The notes under the pieces were generated by a model that had not been told where the DNA came from, searched no databases, and saw nothing but the letters and a program-made list of their open reading frames with translations. 64,000 nucleotides of DNA. Source: a virus. Positions 8,933-18,110 of this stretch are shown piece by piece (the stretch's first letter is position 1; the number at the start of each line of letters is the position of its first letter). Made by a program: the position numbers and the translations under genes. The stretch lies in the IMG/VR virus record IMGVR_UViG_3300024289_000033, positions 1 through 64,000 of that record; one strand, 5' to 3'.

Positions 8933-9434
8933 ACTTCCTAATAAATTCGTAGATGTTGTTTGAACACAATAATTTAAGATGTTGATTAATCTTTTCTTCT
9001 TCCCAATCCCACCACTTGATTTTTAAAAGTTTTTCAATAGCATTCTTTTCAAATCTATGTTTAATAAATTTTGCAGGATTTCCACCAGTAATAGAATATG
9101 GTTCTACATCTTTAACTACATGACTATTATATGCAATAACTGCTCCATCCCCAATAGTTACTCCACTCATAATAGTTACATTGGATCCTATACAAACATC
9201 ATTTCCAATTGTCACATCACCATTTGATTTGACATTTCCTTTACCATCAAAAGTATTAAAAATATCACAATGCATACTACCAAAAGGATAAGTTGTTATC
9301 CAATCTGTTCTATGATCTGCCATTAAAATAATATTACAGTTTTCTCCAATGGAACAAAACTTCCCTATATGAACCTGTTTATTTCCAGGATGATGAATAC
9401 TCATCCTTTCTAAACCATAACTATACTTACTCAT
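8916..9434 (-). CDS. Hexapeptide-repeat acyltransferase (CatB/LbH type)
   Basis: 172 residues with left-handed beta-helix hexapeptides (VTIGNDVCIGSNVTIMSGVTIGDGAVIAYNSHVVKDVEPYSITGGNPAKFIKHRF), the standard layout of CatB/Vat acetyltransferases. The active-site-type His is in MADHRTDWITTYPF. These trimeric enzymes transfer acetyl from acetyl-CoA to a hydroxyl. Within this operon, acetylation of a sugar is more plausible than drug inactivation. It overlaps the sulfotransferase by 4 nt. Confidence 0.85.
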   Translation of the reverse strand: MSKYSYGLERMSIHHPGNKQVHIGKFCSIGENCNIILMADHRTDWITTYPFGSMHCDIFNTFDGKGNVKSNGDVTIGNDVCIGSNVTIMSGVTIGDGAVIAYNSHVVKDVEPYSITGGNPAKFIKHRFEKNAIEKLLKIKWWDWEEEKINQHLKLLCSNNIYEFIRKCENEN

Positions 9435-10213
9435 ATGTTAAATTTATCATAAAGTTTTACATTTTCTTCACCAATCACTTCTTCTGGTGGTGGTGAAGTT
9501 CTTTGAAGTTTAGACCGAATTTGATGAAGATTATCAATACCCCATTCGTGATCTTTTTCTTCGGCACAAGTATTAAAGATATTAGAAAGATCGTGAATGT
9601 GATTTTCTATTTCCAGAAACTCATAAATTTTCTTGAGTTCCTGTTCTGGATTTTGTGTAAGATCATTATAATCTACTAGGTGAATATTGTCTCTGTAATT
9701 AGTCAAACCATAAACCAAACTTTCATAAGGATCGCAAACATAATTCTTCCAAAGACATTCAATACGATTGTCAGTATTGATTTCCTTTCCTTCTCTTTTT
9801 AAATGAGCATCTACAAAATTATCTGCTTCATTGTTTCTTTGAATGAGTAAGATATAAGAAGAAAGAACTTCACTAATTCTTCTGTTGGTTGCAATAATTT
9901 TTGGTTTTTGGTGAAGAAACTTTTCAATAGAAGAAACATTCTTGCACCAACCACGATGTTTATCAAGAACGCAAGGTTTCTCTATGTGATTATAAAAGTT
10001 CTCAAGAATTGAATTGTAAGTGTTATATACTACTTGTGGTTTATCATAAGTATATTGTAAGTCTATTTTTGAAAAACCCTCATCAATCCAACAGAGCAAA
10101 TCGGCAAGTGGTGATGTTGGAGTTGCTTGTAACTTTGGATGTTGTGAAAGAATTGAACCAAGTAAAGTAGAACCTGATCTTGGAAGACCAGAAAGGAAAA
10201 ATAATGTTTTCAT
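9431..10213 (-). CDS. PAPS-dependent sulfotransferase
   Basis: 260 residues. The start MKTLFFLSGLPRSGSTLLGSIL contains the 5-prime phosphosulfate-binding loop (GLPRSGSTLL) of Sulfotransfer-family enzymes; ATNRRISEVLSSYILLIQRN and VDYNDLTQNPEQELKKIYEFL match the later 3-prime phosphate and C-terminal conserved regions. It should move sulfate from PAPS to a hydroxyl, probably of a glycan. It is the first gene of the 6.3-10.2 kb operon and lies directly downstream of an RCC1 gene (17 nt gap). Confidence 0.85.
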   Translation of the reverse strand: MKTLFFLSGLPRSGSTLLGSILSQHPKLQATPTSPLADLLCWIDEGFSKIDLQYTYDKPQVVYNTYNSILENFYNHIEKPCVLDKHRGWCKNVSSIEKFLHQKPKIIATNRRISEVLSSYILLIQRNNEADNFVDAHLKREGKEINTDNRIECLWKNYVCDPYESLVYGLTNYRDNIHLVDYNDLTQNPEQELKKIYEFLEIENHIHDLSNIFNTCAEEKDHEWGIDNLHQIRSKLQRTSPPPEEVIGEENVKLYDKFNI

Positions 10214-10230
10214 AATTAAGAAATAATGTT

Positions 10231-11409
10231 TTACCGATAATCATCTATGTAGGTTGTTGCTGCTGCATGAGAATATCCACTAGCAACTTGTTTCCAATTA
10301 GTTCCTCCAGCGAATGTTGTTACTGGAGTGGATCTATTGGTTGTTGTATTGTCTCCTAGTTGTCCACTACTATTACGACCCCAAGTCCATAAGGTTCCAT
10401 CAGTTTTGACTGCTGCTGTATAATTGCCAGCACTAGCAACTTGTTTCCAGTTAGTTCCTCCTGCGAATGTAGTGACTGGAGTTAGTCTATTGGTCCCTGA
10501 TGTGTTGTCTCCTAGTTGTCCATAAGAATTACGACCCCAAGTCCATAAGGTTCCATCGGTTTTAATTGCTGCAGTATGATATCCATTAGCACTAAAAGCA
10601 ACTTGTTTCCAATTAGTTCCTCCAGCGAATGTTGTTACTGGAGTGGATCTATCAGTTGCTGCATTGTCTCCTAGTTGTCCACTATTATTACGACCCCAAG
10701 TCCATAAGGTTCCATCAGTTTTGATTGCTAATGTATGTAGACTTCCTGCACTTACTTGTTTCCAGTTAGTTCCTCCTGCGAATGTGGTGACTGGAGTTTG
10801 TCTTTGGGTTGTTGTATTGTCTCCTAGTTGTCCACTACTATTACGACCCCAAGTCCATAAGGTTCCATCGGTTTTAATTGCTGCTGTATGAATTTGACCA
10901 CAAGCAACTTGTTTCCAGTTGGTTCCTCCTGCGAATGTAGTGACTGGAATGGATCTATTGGTTGATGTATTGTCTCCTAGTTGTCCATAAGCATTACTCC
11001 CCCAAGTCCATAAGGTTCCATCAGTTTTGATTGCTAATGTATGTAGATTTCCTGCACTTACTTGTTTCCAGTTAGTTCCTCCTGCGAATGTGGTGACTGG
11101 AGTGGATCTATCAGTTGTTGTATTGTCTCCTAGTTGTCCAGTAATATTATAACCCCAAGTCCATAGGGTTCCATCTGTTTTGATTGCTACTGTATTATTT
11201 ACTCCAGCAAAAACTTGTTTCCAGTTTGCTCCGCCAGCAAGTGTTGTGACTGGAGTGGATCTATTGGGTGCTGTATTGTCTCCTAGTCGTCCAGAAGAAT
11301 TATTACCCCAAGTCCATAAGTTCCCCTGCCTAAAAGCATCAGCAGGGACGAAAACATCGTCAAAGTTATATGAGAGACCGTCTTGTAAAAAGTTATAAAA
11401 GTTTGGCAT
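10231..11409 (-). CDS. RCC1-repeat protein, seven blades (copy 1)
   Basis: 392 residues. A unique 28-residue head (MPNFYNFLQDGLSYNFDD) is followed by exactly seven repeats of about 51 residues of the form [36 protein letters not shown]..(8)..AIKTDGT, then a short tail. RCC1 repeats fold into a seven-bladed propeller. The first repeat has the variant [12 protein letters not shown], as in all four copies. Blade frameworks are nearly invariant; variation is concentrated after LWTWG and between NWKQV and AIKTDG. It ends 1 nt before the next RCC1 gene. An adhesin or fibre-tip role is inferred. Confidence 0.85.
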   Translation of the reverse strand: MPNFYNFLQDGLSYNFDDVFVPADAFRQGNLWTWGNNSSGRLGDNTAPNRSTPVTTLAGGANWKQVFAGVNNTVAIKTDGTLWTWGYNITGQLGDNTTTDRSTPVTTFAGGTNWKQVSAGNLHTLAIKTDGTLWTWGSNAYGQLGDNTSTNRSIPVTTFAGGTNWKQVACGQIHTAAIKTDGTLWTWGRNSSGQLGDNTTTQRQTPVTTFAGGTNWKQVSAGSLHTLAIKTDGTLWTWGRNNSGQLGDNAATDRSTPVTTFAGGTNWKQVAFSANGYHTAAIKTDGTLWTWGRNSYGQLGDNTSGTNRLTPVTTFAGGTNWKQVASAGNYTAAVKTDGTLWTWGRNSSGQLGDNTTTNRSTPVTTFAGGTNWKQVASGYSHAAATTYIDDYR

Positions 11410-11410
11410 A

Positions 11411-12586
11411 TTATTGATAATCGTCTATGTATGTGGTTGCTGCTGTATGACCAGTTGCACCAGCAACTTGTTTCCAGTTGGTTCCTCCTGCAAATGTAGT
11501 AACTGGAGTGGATCTAGTGGTTGTTGTATTGTTTCCTAGTTGTCCGGTAGAATTTTGCCCCCAAGTCCATAAGGTTCCATCTGTTTTGACTGCTGCTGCG
11601 CTCGTTGCACCAATAAAAAAAACTTGTTTCCAGTTGGTTCCTCCTGCAAATGTAGTAACTGGAGTGGATCTAGTGGTTGCTGTATTGTCTCCTAGTTGTC
11701 CAGTAGCGTTATAACCCCAAGTCCATAAGGTTCCATCGGTTTTGATTGCTGATACAGACCACGCCCTTGCGGATAAACCAATCTGTTTCCAGTTGGTTCC
11801 TCCTGCAAATGTAGTGACTGGAGTTAGTCTTTGGGTTGTTGTATTGTCTCCTACTTGTCCATAAGAATTAAAACCCCAAGTCCACAAAGTACCATCAGTT
11901 TTGATTGCTGCTGTATATCTATATCCACAAACAACTTGTTTCCAGTTGGTTCCTCCTGCAAATGTAGTAACTGGAGTTAGTCTATTAGTGAATGCTTGAT
12001 TAATTCCTGCACCGTTAGGAATCCCCCAAATCCATAAGGTTCCATCAGTTTTTATTGCAGCAGTGTTCCAGTCACCGTTAGTAGATTGTTTCCAGTTGGT
12101 TCCTCCTGCAAATGTAGTAACTGGAGTTAGTCTATTGGTTGTTGTATTGTCTCCTATCGTTCCATTAGCATTACTCCCCCAAGTCCATAAGGTTCCATCA
12201 GTTTTGATTGCAGTAAAATTATATCCACCAGCAACTTGTTTCCAGTTGGTTCCTCCTGCAAATGTTGTGACTGGAGTGGATCTATCGGTTGTTGTATTGT
12301 CTCCTAGTCTTCCAGCATAATTACGACCCCAAGTCCATAAGGTTCCATCAGTTTTGATTGCTGCCATAGCTTGTAAATGGCAACCAGTAACTTGTTTCCA
12401 GTTTGCGCCACCAGCAAGTGTTGTGACTGGAGTGTTTCTTTGGGTTGTTGTATTGGTTCCTAGTTGTCCATAAGAATTACGACCCCAAGTCCATAAGTTT
12501 CCCTGCCTAAAAGCATCAGCAGTTACAAAAAGATCATCAACAGCAGCAGTTGTTCCAAAAATACTAGTGGAAAAATTGGTAGGCAT
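11411..12586 (-). CDS. RCC1-repeat protein, seven blades (copy 2)
   Basis: 391 residues: unique head (MPTNFSTSIFGTTAAVDDLFV), seven RCC1 repeats and the tail HTAATTYIDDYQ, nearly identical to the tail of copy 1 (AAATTYIDDYR). The fourth repeat is the most diverged (LWIWGIPNGAGINQAFTNR), which may mark a specialised loop. The head of copy 1 and this one share VxADAFRQGNLWTWG, so the two adjacent copies look like a recent tandem duplication. It overlaps the YkgJ-like gene upstream by one base. Confidence 0.85.
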   Translation of the reverse strand: MPTNFSTSIFGTTAAVDDLFVTADAFRQGNLWTWGRNSYGQLGTNTTTQRNTPVTTLAGGANWKQVTGCHLQAMAAIKTDGTLWTWGRNYAGRLGDNTTTDRSTPVTTFAGGTNWKQVAGGYNFTAIKTDGTLWTWGSNANGTIGDNTTTNRLTPVTTFAGGTNWKQSTNGDWNTAAIKTDGTLWIWGIPNGAGINQAFTNRLTPVTTFAGGTNWKQVVCGYRYTAAIKTDGTLWTWGFNSYGQVGDNTTTQRLTPVTTFAGGTNWKQIGLSARAWSVSAIKTDGTLWTWGYNATGQLGDNTATTRSTPVTTFAGGTNWKQVFFIGATSAAAVKTDGTLWTWGQNSTGQLGNNTTTTRSTPVTTFAGGTNWKQVAGATGHTAATTYIDDYQ

Positions 12587-12954
12587 TAGAGAACTTCCCA
12601 GTTATTATCTTTTGAGTAAAAAACAGAAGTATTCATGATACTACTCCAATTTCTAAAATATTCTAGTATATCTTTATTTATTTCTTTTTTAATTGAAACC
12701 AGTTTAAGATACTGACCTTTCTCATTATTTTCTACTGAAACAAGAACACCACACTTATCAGGTCTCATTTCTTCTGCTAAAAGTTCTTGTGCCCAAGCAC
12801 AGAAATATCCCTCACATAATTTTGGTCTTGCCTTATGAACACTACACCCAGTATCACACAAAAACTTACAAGACTTTCCACCACCAAACTCATATCCATA
12901 AGCAGAACCCTGTAACCAAGTGCAACAGGCAGTGCATTCTCCACACTCTCTCAT
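12586..12954 (-). CDS. YkgJ-like Cys-rich metal-cluster protein
   Basis: 122 residues starting MRECGECTACCTWLQG, followed by CKFLCDTGCSVHKARPKLCEGYFCAWAQ. The CxxCxxCC start and spaced later cysteines are the signature of the YkgJ/zinc- or iron-chelating family. The role is unknown; related proteins often accompany modification enzymes. It overlaps the gene upstream by 4 nt, so it belongs to the glycan operon. A metal-dependent step or redox support is only inference. Confidence 0.75.
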   Translation of the reverse strand: MRECGECTACCTWLQGSAYGYEFGGGKSCKFLCDTGCSVHKARPKLCEGYFCAWAQELLAEEMRPDKCGVLVSVENNEKGQYLKLVSIKKEINKDILEYFRNWSSIMNTSVFYSKDNNWEVL

Positions 12955-13655
12955 AAGTATTCCACCTCACTAAAGTAATGTGTATAAGGTTCATAGTCAC
13001 TCATACCTTTCTTTAATGGAATGGGATGATTGTCGGCAATGTAATCACTATCAGTATACTCCATAAATGACTTTGCTTTTACATTCTTATTCGTTCCAAT
13101 CCAAAACTCTCTATCAAAACGATAATCAGTATTCAAATAACTATGGTCTAGTGTTTGTATATATGAAGCATTTGCCCACCAGAAGTTCCCACAGTAGCAT
13201 CCAAGACCTTCGTTACTCGTCATAGTCCCATCACCCCATAAAGTCGGTCCTAGAGGTTTATAGGTCTGTCCTACGCAGTCATAGTTATTCAAATATTCTA
13301 CACACTCTTTCCATCGGTCAATCACAAAGTATTCCATCATCAATCTCCAAGAGTTTGCAACAAGAGTTTCTTTGCTTGCTCCTTTCATATGAAAATACAA
13401 AATCTTATAGTCTGGATTTTCATAAGCAAAATTCTTAAGTGCAATCAGAGTTTCTGTTTCTTCTTTCCAATTAGTATTATAAACTACTTTTGCTTTTTCA
13501 GGAACATTAAACATCTCTTGATCACCATTCACACCAATATGAATGTAATCAGCAGCATCAATTAATCCAGAACAATAAAGTCTATGAATTTGAGATTGAT
13601 ACACAAAAGCACCCATACCTGACTGAAAAGTATGATAAAAGATTGCAATTTTCAT
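12951..13655 (-). CDS. Putative glycosyltransferase-like protein
   Basis: 234 residues beginning MKIAIFYHTFQSGMGAFVYQSQI, with a Rossmann-like N-terminus and KILYFHMKGASK, a motif seen in sugar-transfer proteins that act on surface glycans. The later region has WWANASYIQTLDHSYLNTDYRFDREFWIG. No signal peptide is evident. It overlaps the genes on both sides by 4 nt. I cannot name a family with certainty; the setting favours glycan synthesis. Confidence 0.55.
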   Translation of the reverse strand: MKIAIFYHTFQSGMGAFVYQSQIHRLYCSGLIDAADYIHIGVNGDQEMFNVPEKAKVVYNTNWKEETETLIALKNFAYENPDYKILYFHMKGASKETLVANSWRLMMEYFVIDRWKECVEYLNNYDCVGQTYKPLGPTLWGDGTMTSNEGLGCYCGNFWWANASYIQTLDHSYLNTDYRFDREFWIGTNKNVKAKSFMEYTDSDYIADNHPIPLKKGMSDYEPYTHYFSEVEYL

Positions 13656-14419
13656 AATGAATATCTATCTCCATCCATACCTTTAATCAAATCAAATCCA
13701 AGAACTGGAACATTTAAAATCTTATCTCTGTCTATAAAATGATAAAAAGAATGTTCAATATCAATTCCAGCAGTCAATTGAATTGCCCTCTCCATATATT
13801 CAAAACTTCTTTGAAGAACATTGAAAATATCATTGAACAAAAATCTATCAAATGACCACAAACCAGTCACAATACTTCCCTTACATCCATAAAGAGTTGC
13901 ATATATGTTTTCAATATCTTCAAATCTTTCTTCATAGTCATAATATTTCATTACATACTTATTCATCAAGAACCTAGTTTTGTAATCATTAATATCAAAG
14001 TATTCATTCAGTTTATATCTACCACTTAGTTTGAATACTCTTGTTGCATCATTAAAAATATTATGCTCCATCATATGATTTAGAACTAATTGCAAACATC
14101 TACATTCCAACATAGATTTTACAAATGTAAATTTATCTGGGTCTCTATGAAGATTTTCATATAGAGATTTCATATATGGGTCATCACCACATTCAATAAA
14201 CAAATCACTTTTCTCTATAAACTTCTCCTTATACTCTTCTTTAATAAGAGTTTCAGAACCTTCATAGATTAGAATATAAGCATCGGGAACTTTATCTTTG
14301 ATTGATTGAATAGTATCTAATGTCTGCTGAAATCTTTCTTCCGATTTAAATGCACTTAAATCATCTTCCTTAAAATGATTAATCGCAGATCCAACTAAAA
14401 ACAAAAACTTATAGTTCAT
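13652..14419 (-). CDS. Putative glycosyltransferase-like protein
   Basis: 255 residues. The segment VFKLSGRYKLNEYFDINDYKTRFLM resembles the conserved KxSGRY region of a group of GT-A-like polysaccharide enzymes, after an N-terminal FLFLVGSAIN strand and TIQSIKDKVPDAYILIYEGS. It is soluble and lacks a signal. It overlaps the gene upstream by 11 nt and the one downstream by 4 nt. The family is tentative. Confidence 0.5.
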   Translation of the reverse strand: MNYKFLFLVGSAINHFKEDDLSAFKSEERFQQTLDTIQSIKDKVPDAYILIYEGSETLIKEEYKEKFIEKSDLFIECGDDPYMKSLYENLHRDPDKFTFVKSMLECRCLQLVLNHMMEHNIFNDATRVFKLSGRYKLNEYFDINDYKTRFLMNKYVMKYYDYEERFEDIENIYATLYGCKGSIVTGLWSFDRFLFNDIFNVLQRSFEYMERAIQLTAGIDIEHSFYHFIDRDKILNVPVLGFDLIKGMDGDRYSL

Positions 14420-15092
14420 AAAAGCACGATGAATGATGTGAAATAATCTTTTGACCTTCTAATATATTATTTACTCGTGTTGTCCAAAGGTCTGGTATTT
14501 GATCTTTAAATTTACTAATTCTAAACCAGTGATAAGTTGCAGGATATAAAGTTCCTGTTCCATACATTCCATACCCAGAAAGTTTGTATTCTTCCGGACC
14601 ATCATAACCAACTGGATACATTAATTGATAAGGCATTCCAATCTGATCTGCTCTCAATGTAAGAAGTTGTGCAGTATCTATTTGAACTCCATTCTGAATA
14701 AACCAAGCAAAGTCTGGATTACCCAAAGTATTCCAAGCATCTTTGGTAACAATCAAACAAGAAGCAGCAGCATAGATATGATTTCTCATATGCGTATGAG
14801 AAATATTTTGAGCATTACCAACAAAAGATTTATTTTCTATTGCCCAGTTGTATGCTTTTTCTAGAAGTTCTTTACTATGTGGGAGACAATCAATATCTAA
14901 GAAGCAAGAAACTTCTTCTTGCTCCATCACAGAAGTCATAAACTTTCCGTGAGCAGTATAAAGAGTATCATAATCATCTATTGCATCTTGAATATGATAA
15001 GTCACATCAATGCCAATATGATTACAGACTTTCTTATGATCTTCCATTAGTTGCTCTGGAAGATTTTTTGTATAAAAGGTATGAAATCTCAT
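14409..15092 (-). CDS. Putative glycosyltransferase-like protein (DXD motif)
   Basis: 227 residues. EEVSCFLDIDCLPHSKELLEKAYNWAI contains a DID motif placed like the nucleotide-sugar metal site of GT-A enzymes, and NISHTHMRNHIYAAASCLIVTKDAWNTLG follows as a typical acceptor-side region. It starts 4 nt inside the end of the oxygenase-like gene. A cytoplasmic sugar transferase is the likeliest reading. Confidence 0.55.
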   Translation of the reverse strand: MRFHTFYTKNLPEQLMEDHKKVCNHIGIDVTYHIQDAIDDYDTLYTAHGKFMTSVMEQEEVSCFLDIDCLPHSKELLEKAYNWAIENKSFVGNAQNISHTHMRNHIYAAASCLIVTKDAWNTLGNPDFAWFIQNGVQIDTAQLLTLRADQIGMPYQLMYPVGYDGPEEYKLSGYGMYGTGTLYPATYHWFRISKFKDQIPDLWTTRVNNILEGQKIISHHSSCFYEL

Positions 15093-15544
15093 AAGTAGTC
15101 TGTATTAAAACTGATTACGGTTCTTTGTTCTTTTTCTGGTTCAGTGTAATGTTCCATTTCACTTGGAAATAAAACTAACAAACCATTTTTTGGTTTGATT
15201 TGTTCTGTAGAAAAAATAAGAGGAACTGAATTTTCCCCCACATTTACATAGAAAGCACCACTTACGATACTGTCTTCGTGTTTGTGTATTTTTAGTTCAT
15301 CACCCACATTCATTGTATTAAACCAACTGTTAATAATTTGAAGTGGTTTTTGATAATACTCATTCAAGTGTTTCTGAATAATCTTTTTTAAGTCAAAGAG
15401 TTGTGGATGTTCTAGAATAGGCATTCCATAATTATAACTTGAAACTCCACCAGTTACAAGTCCATGTTCTCTTGCTTGTGTTGAGTAAAGTATTTTGAGT
15501 ATCTTTTCTAGATTTAAAAAAGATAAGTCATACTGCTTTATCAT
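15089..15544 (-). CDS. 2OG-Fe(II) oxygenase-like protein
   Basis: 151 residues. INSWFNTMNVGDELKIHKHEDSIVSGAFYVN, then LVLFPSEMEHYTEPEKEQRTVISFNTDYL, matches the double-stranded beta-helix fold with the first iron His near HKHED and the distal His in MEHYT; an Arg (QRT) follows where 2-oxoglutarate binds. Such enzymes hydroxylate proteins or small molecules. It is coupled to its neighbours by 4 and 17 nt overlaps. A second, larger relative is at 35693. Confidence 0.75.
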   Translation of the reverse strand: MIKQYDLSFLNLEKILKILYSTQAREHGLVTGGVSSYNYGMPILEHPQLFDLKKIIQKHLNEYYQKPLQIINSWFNTMNVGDELKIHKHEDSIVSGAFYVNVGENSVPLIFSTEQIKPKNGLLVLFPSEMEHYTEPEKEQRTVISFNTDYL

Positions 15545-16877
15545 TCATAAACTCTCCAAACTCTTTGATAGGTGCATCCCAAGTTCTTGGTTTCTTTTGA
15601 CGAAACAAATGAACATTATCCCCATACCACATACACTTTCCAGTAGAAGAAGTCCAAACATAATATTCCATAATCGGAACAAAAACACAAACTTCTTTAC
15701 CCATAGATGCTGCGACATGAGCAACAAAACTACAAGAAGTCACAACCAAATCAAGGTTCATAATGATTGAGAATGTGTCAGCATATTCTCTGTTAGGAAC
15801 TGACAGTGACTGTTTGATTTCTGGATAATCATTTGCATCCTTATTATCAGTATAAGTTTGAAGTGAATACAATGAGTATCCTTTGTTTCTCAGAACACTC
15901 ATATAATCTTTGAGTTCTACTGACCTGAAAGAATTCTGTTCAAATCCAGAACTAGATGCCCAGAACATACCAACTTTATACCCAGTATCTTCTTTCATCC
16001 ACTCCCACTTTTTATCAAACTCTGGAATTGTTGAAAGATAAGGTTCTCTTCCCATATCTTTGAGTTCCAAATTAAGATAATAAGGAAGTGCAAGACCATA
16101 AACCCAACAGGCATCTTTTGGAAACTCTGGTTTGTCCCAAATACAAACAGCATCATAACCATTATGTTTGAAGAGTTCTACAAGTTCTCTACGAGTAGAA
16201 CTCCAAATTGGTTTCATTCCAAGTTCTTTGAGATGCTTCATAAACCGAATATGAATAACCTCATCCCCAGCACCACATTGATTATCAACGATGATGGTTC
16301 TTCCTTGAGTTACAGTTCCATCCCACTTTTCAAAATCAGGATGCTTTTGATTTTTGTATGCCTCAACCTCTCCTGCTTTGAGAAAGTGTTGAAGACCAGT
16401 ATGAATATCATCCTTACGGAAGTAATGTCCGGATAGATTATGATATGCTTTTCGTTCAATCTCTTCTGGTAGTTTCTTTTGAAGGAGATTGAATAGAAGT
16501 TTTTCTGATTTCTCTTTCTGATTCAGTGCAGAATATGCAAAAGTTTCTTCCAGAAGAAGTTCAGTGTCTGTTGGATTTACCTTCTTACACTTTTCAATTT
16601 GAGTAATAGACTTCTCTGGATGATTTGATTGATTATAAGCATTAATCAGATTCATAGAGGTAGTATATTTCTCCTCCTTTGTCTGTGCTAACTTAAGAGA
16701 CTTTTCTCCATACTCAATTGCTTTGGAGAAGTTTTTAAGTTCAAAAAATATCTTTGCAATCTCATCATACTGTGAAAATGCTTGTGCTTGTTTTCCAAAG
16801 GCATCAAGAAGTTCAAAAGTTAGTTGTTGTTCTTTAAATGAATATAAGGTCTTTGCAACTAGTTCAAGTGGATTCAT
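15528..16877 (-). CDS. TPR protein with GT9/GT41-like glycosyltransferase domain
   Basis: 449 residues. Residues about 1-170 are TPR helices (KNFSKAIEYGEKSLKLAQTKEEK and similar). The C-terminal half has GQ- and D-rich loops (TIIVDNQCGAGDEVIHIRFMKHLKELG, NLDLVVTSCSFVAHVAASMGKEVCVFVP) like GT9/O-GlcNAc-transferase-type GT-B folds. TPR plus GT-B fusions often glycosylate proteins. It begins the operon, 36 nt after the third RCC1 gene. Confidence 0.7.
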   Translation of the reverse strand: MNPLELVAKTLYSFKEQQLTFELLDAFGKQAQAFSQYDEIAKIFFELKNFSKAIEYGEKSLKLAQTKEEKYTTSMNLINAYNQSNHPEKSITQIEKCKKVNPTDTELLLEETFAYSALNQKEKSEKLLFNLLQKKLPEEIERKAYHNLSGHYFRKDDIHTGLQHFLKAGEVEAYKNQKHPDFEKWDGTVTQGRTIIVDNQCGAGDEVIHIRFMKHLKELGMKPIWSSTRRELVELFKHNGYDAVCIWDKPEFPKDACWVYGLALPYYLNLELKDMGREPYLSTIPEFDKKWEWMKEDTGYKVGMFWASSSGFEQNSFRSVELKDYMSVLRNKGYSLYSLQTYTDNKDANDYPEIKQSLSVPNREYADTFSIIMNLDLVVTSCSFVAHVAASMGKEVCVFVPIMEYYVWTSSTGKCMWYGDNVHLFRQKKPRTWDAPIKEFGEFMNDKAV

Positions 16878-16913
16878 ATTTTTGAGTATGATATAGAAGT
16901 ATTATATCAGATA

Positions 16914-18110
16914 TTAGATGCCCTGTAAATCGTCAGAGGTTCTTATTGCTGCTGTATGAGTTTCTCCACCAGAAACTTGTTTCCAATTGGTTCCTCCCGC
17001 GAATGTTGTGACTGGAGTGCATCTATTGGTTGTTGTATTGTCTCCTAGTTGTCCATAAAAATTCCACCCCCAAGTCCACAAGGTTCCATCAGTCTTGATT
17101 GCTGCAATATTATTAATAGTACAAGAAACTTGTTTCCAGTTGGTTCCTCCTGCGAAGGTAGTGATTGGAGTTAGTCTTTGAGTATTGTCATTGACTCCTA
17201 GTCCACCAAATCCAGCCGATCCCCAAGTCCATAAGGTTCCATCGGTTTTAATTGCTGCTGTATGAGTACCACAAGCAACTTGTTTCCAATTAGTTCCTCC
17301 TGCGAATGTTGTGACGGGTGTTAGTCTGTCTGTAAATGTATTATCTCCTATTGCCCTCCCACCATTAGATCCCCAAGTCCATAAGGTTCCATCGGTTTTA
17401 ATTGCTGCTGTATGGAATTGCCCCCCAGCAACTTGTTTCCAATTGGTTCCTCCTGCGAATGTCGTGACTGGAGTGGATCTATTGGTTGTCGTATTGTCTC
17501 CTATAGCACCAAAAAAACTACGACCCCAAGTCCATAAGGTTCCATCGGTTTTGATTGCTGCTGTATGATAACCTCCACAAGCAACTTGTTTCCAGTTGGT
17601 TCCTCCAGCGAATGTAGTGACTGGAGTGGATCTATTGGTTGCTGTATTGTCTCCTAGTTTTCCATAAGAATTATCGCCCCAAGTCCATAAGGTTCCGTCA
17701 GTTTTGATTGCTACACTAGTCCCCCTTCCACCAGAAACTTGTTTCCAGTTGGTTCCTCCAGCGAATGTCGTGACTGGAGTGGATCTATCGGTTGTATTAT
17801 TGGTTCCTAATTGTCCAAGATTATTACGACCCCAAGTCCATAAGGTTCCATCAGTCTTGATTGCTATTGTAACAAGGTATCCAGCAGCAACTTGTTTCCA
17901 GTTTGCGCCACCAGCAAGTGTTGTGACTGGAGTGGATCTATCGGTTCCTGTATTGTCTCCAATAGCAAATATATTACGACCCCAAGTCCATAATTCCGGA
18001 GTGATTAACTGACCAGCAATCTGCGGATACACAGACATCAAATAGTCTTTAGATATAAAACGATTACCTAAATCGCCATCAGATGAACTTGTAAAATTAA
18101 TATTAGGCAT
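16914..18110 (-). CDS. RCC1-repeat protein, seven blades (copy 3)
   Basis: 398 residues. The head (MPNINFTSSSDGDLGNRFISKDYLMSVYPQ) resembles that of copy 4 ([14 protein letters not shown]) rather than copies 1 and 2. Seven RCC1 repeats follow, the first with the [12 protein letters not shown] variant, the rest [12 protein letters not shown]. Variable positions hold RNIFA, RNNLG, DNSYG, RSFFG, SNGGR, SAGFG and WNFYG. The tail ends ETHTAAIRTSDDLQGI. It overlaps the DUF4376-like gene by 8 nt. Confidence 0.85.
   Translation of the reverse strand: MPNINFTSSSDGDLGNRFISKDYLMSVYPQIAGQLITPELWTWGRNIFAIGDNTGTDRSTPVTTLAGGANWKQVAAGYLVTIAIKTDGTLWTWGRNNLGQLGTNNTTDRSTPVTTFAGGTNWKQVSGGRGTSVAIKTDGTLWTWGDNSYGKLGDNTATNRSTPVTTFAGGTNWKQVACGGYHTAAIKTDGTLWTWGRSFFGAIGDNTTTNRSTPVTTFAGGTNWKQVAGGQFHTAAIKTDGTLWTWGSNGGRAIGDNTFTDRLTPVTTFAGGTNWKQVACGTHTAAIKTDGTLWTWGSAGFGGLGVNDNTQRLTPITTFAGGTNWKQVSCTINNIAAIKTDGTLWTWGWNFYGQLGDNTTTNRCTPVTTFAGGTNWKQVSGGETHTAAIRTSDDLQGI

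Noticed and set aside
16878-16913. Terminator after the TPR/glycosyltransferase operon start
   Set aside because: The 36-nt gap has no stable stem with a T run.
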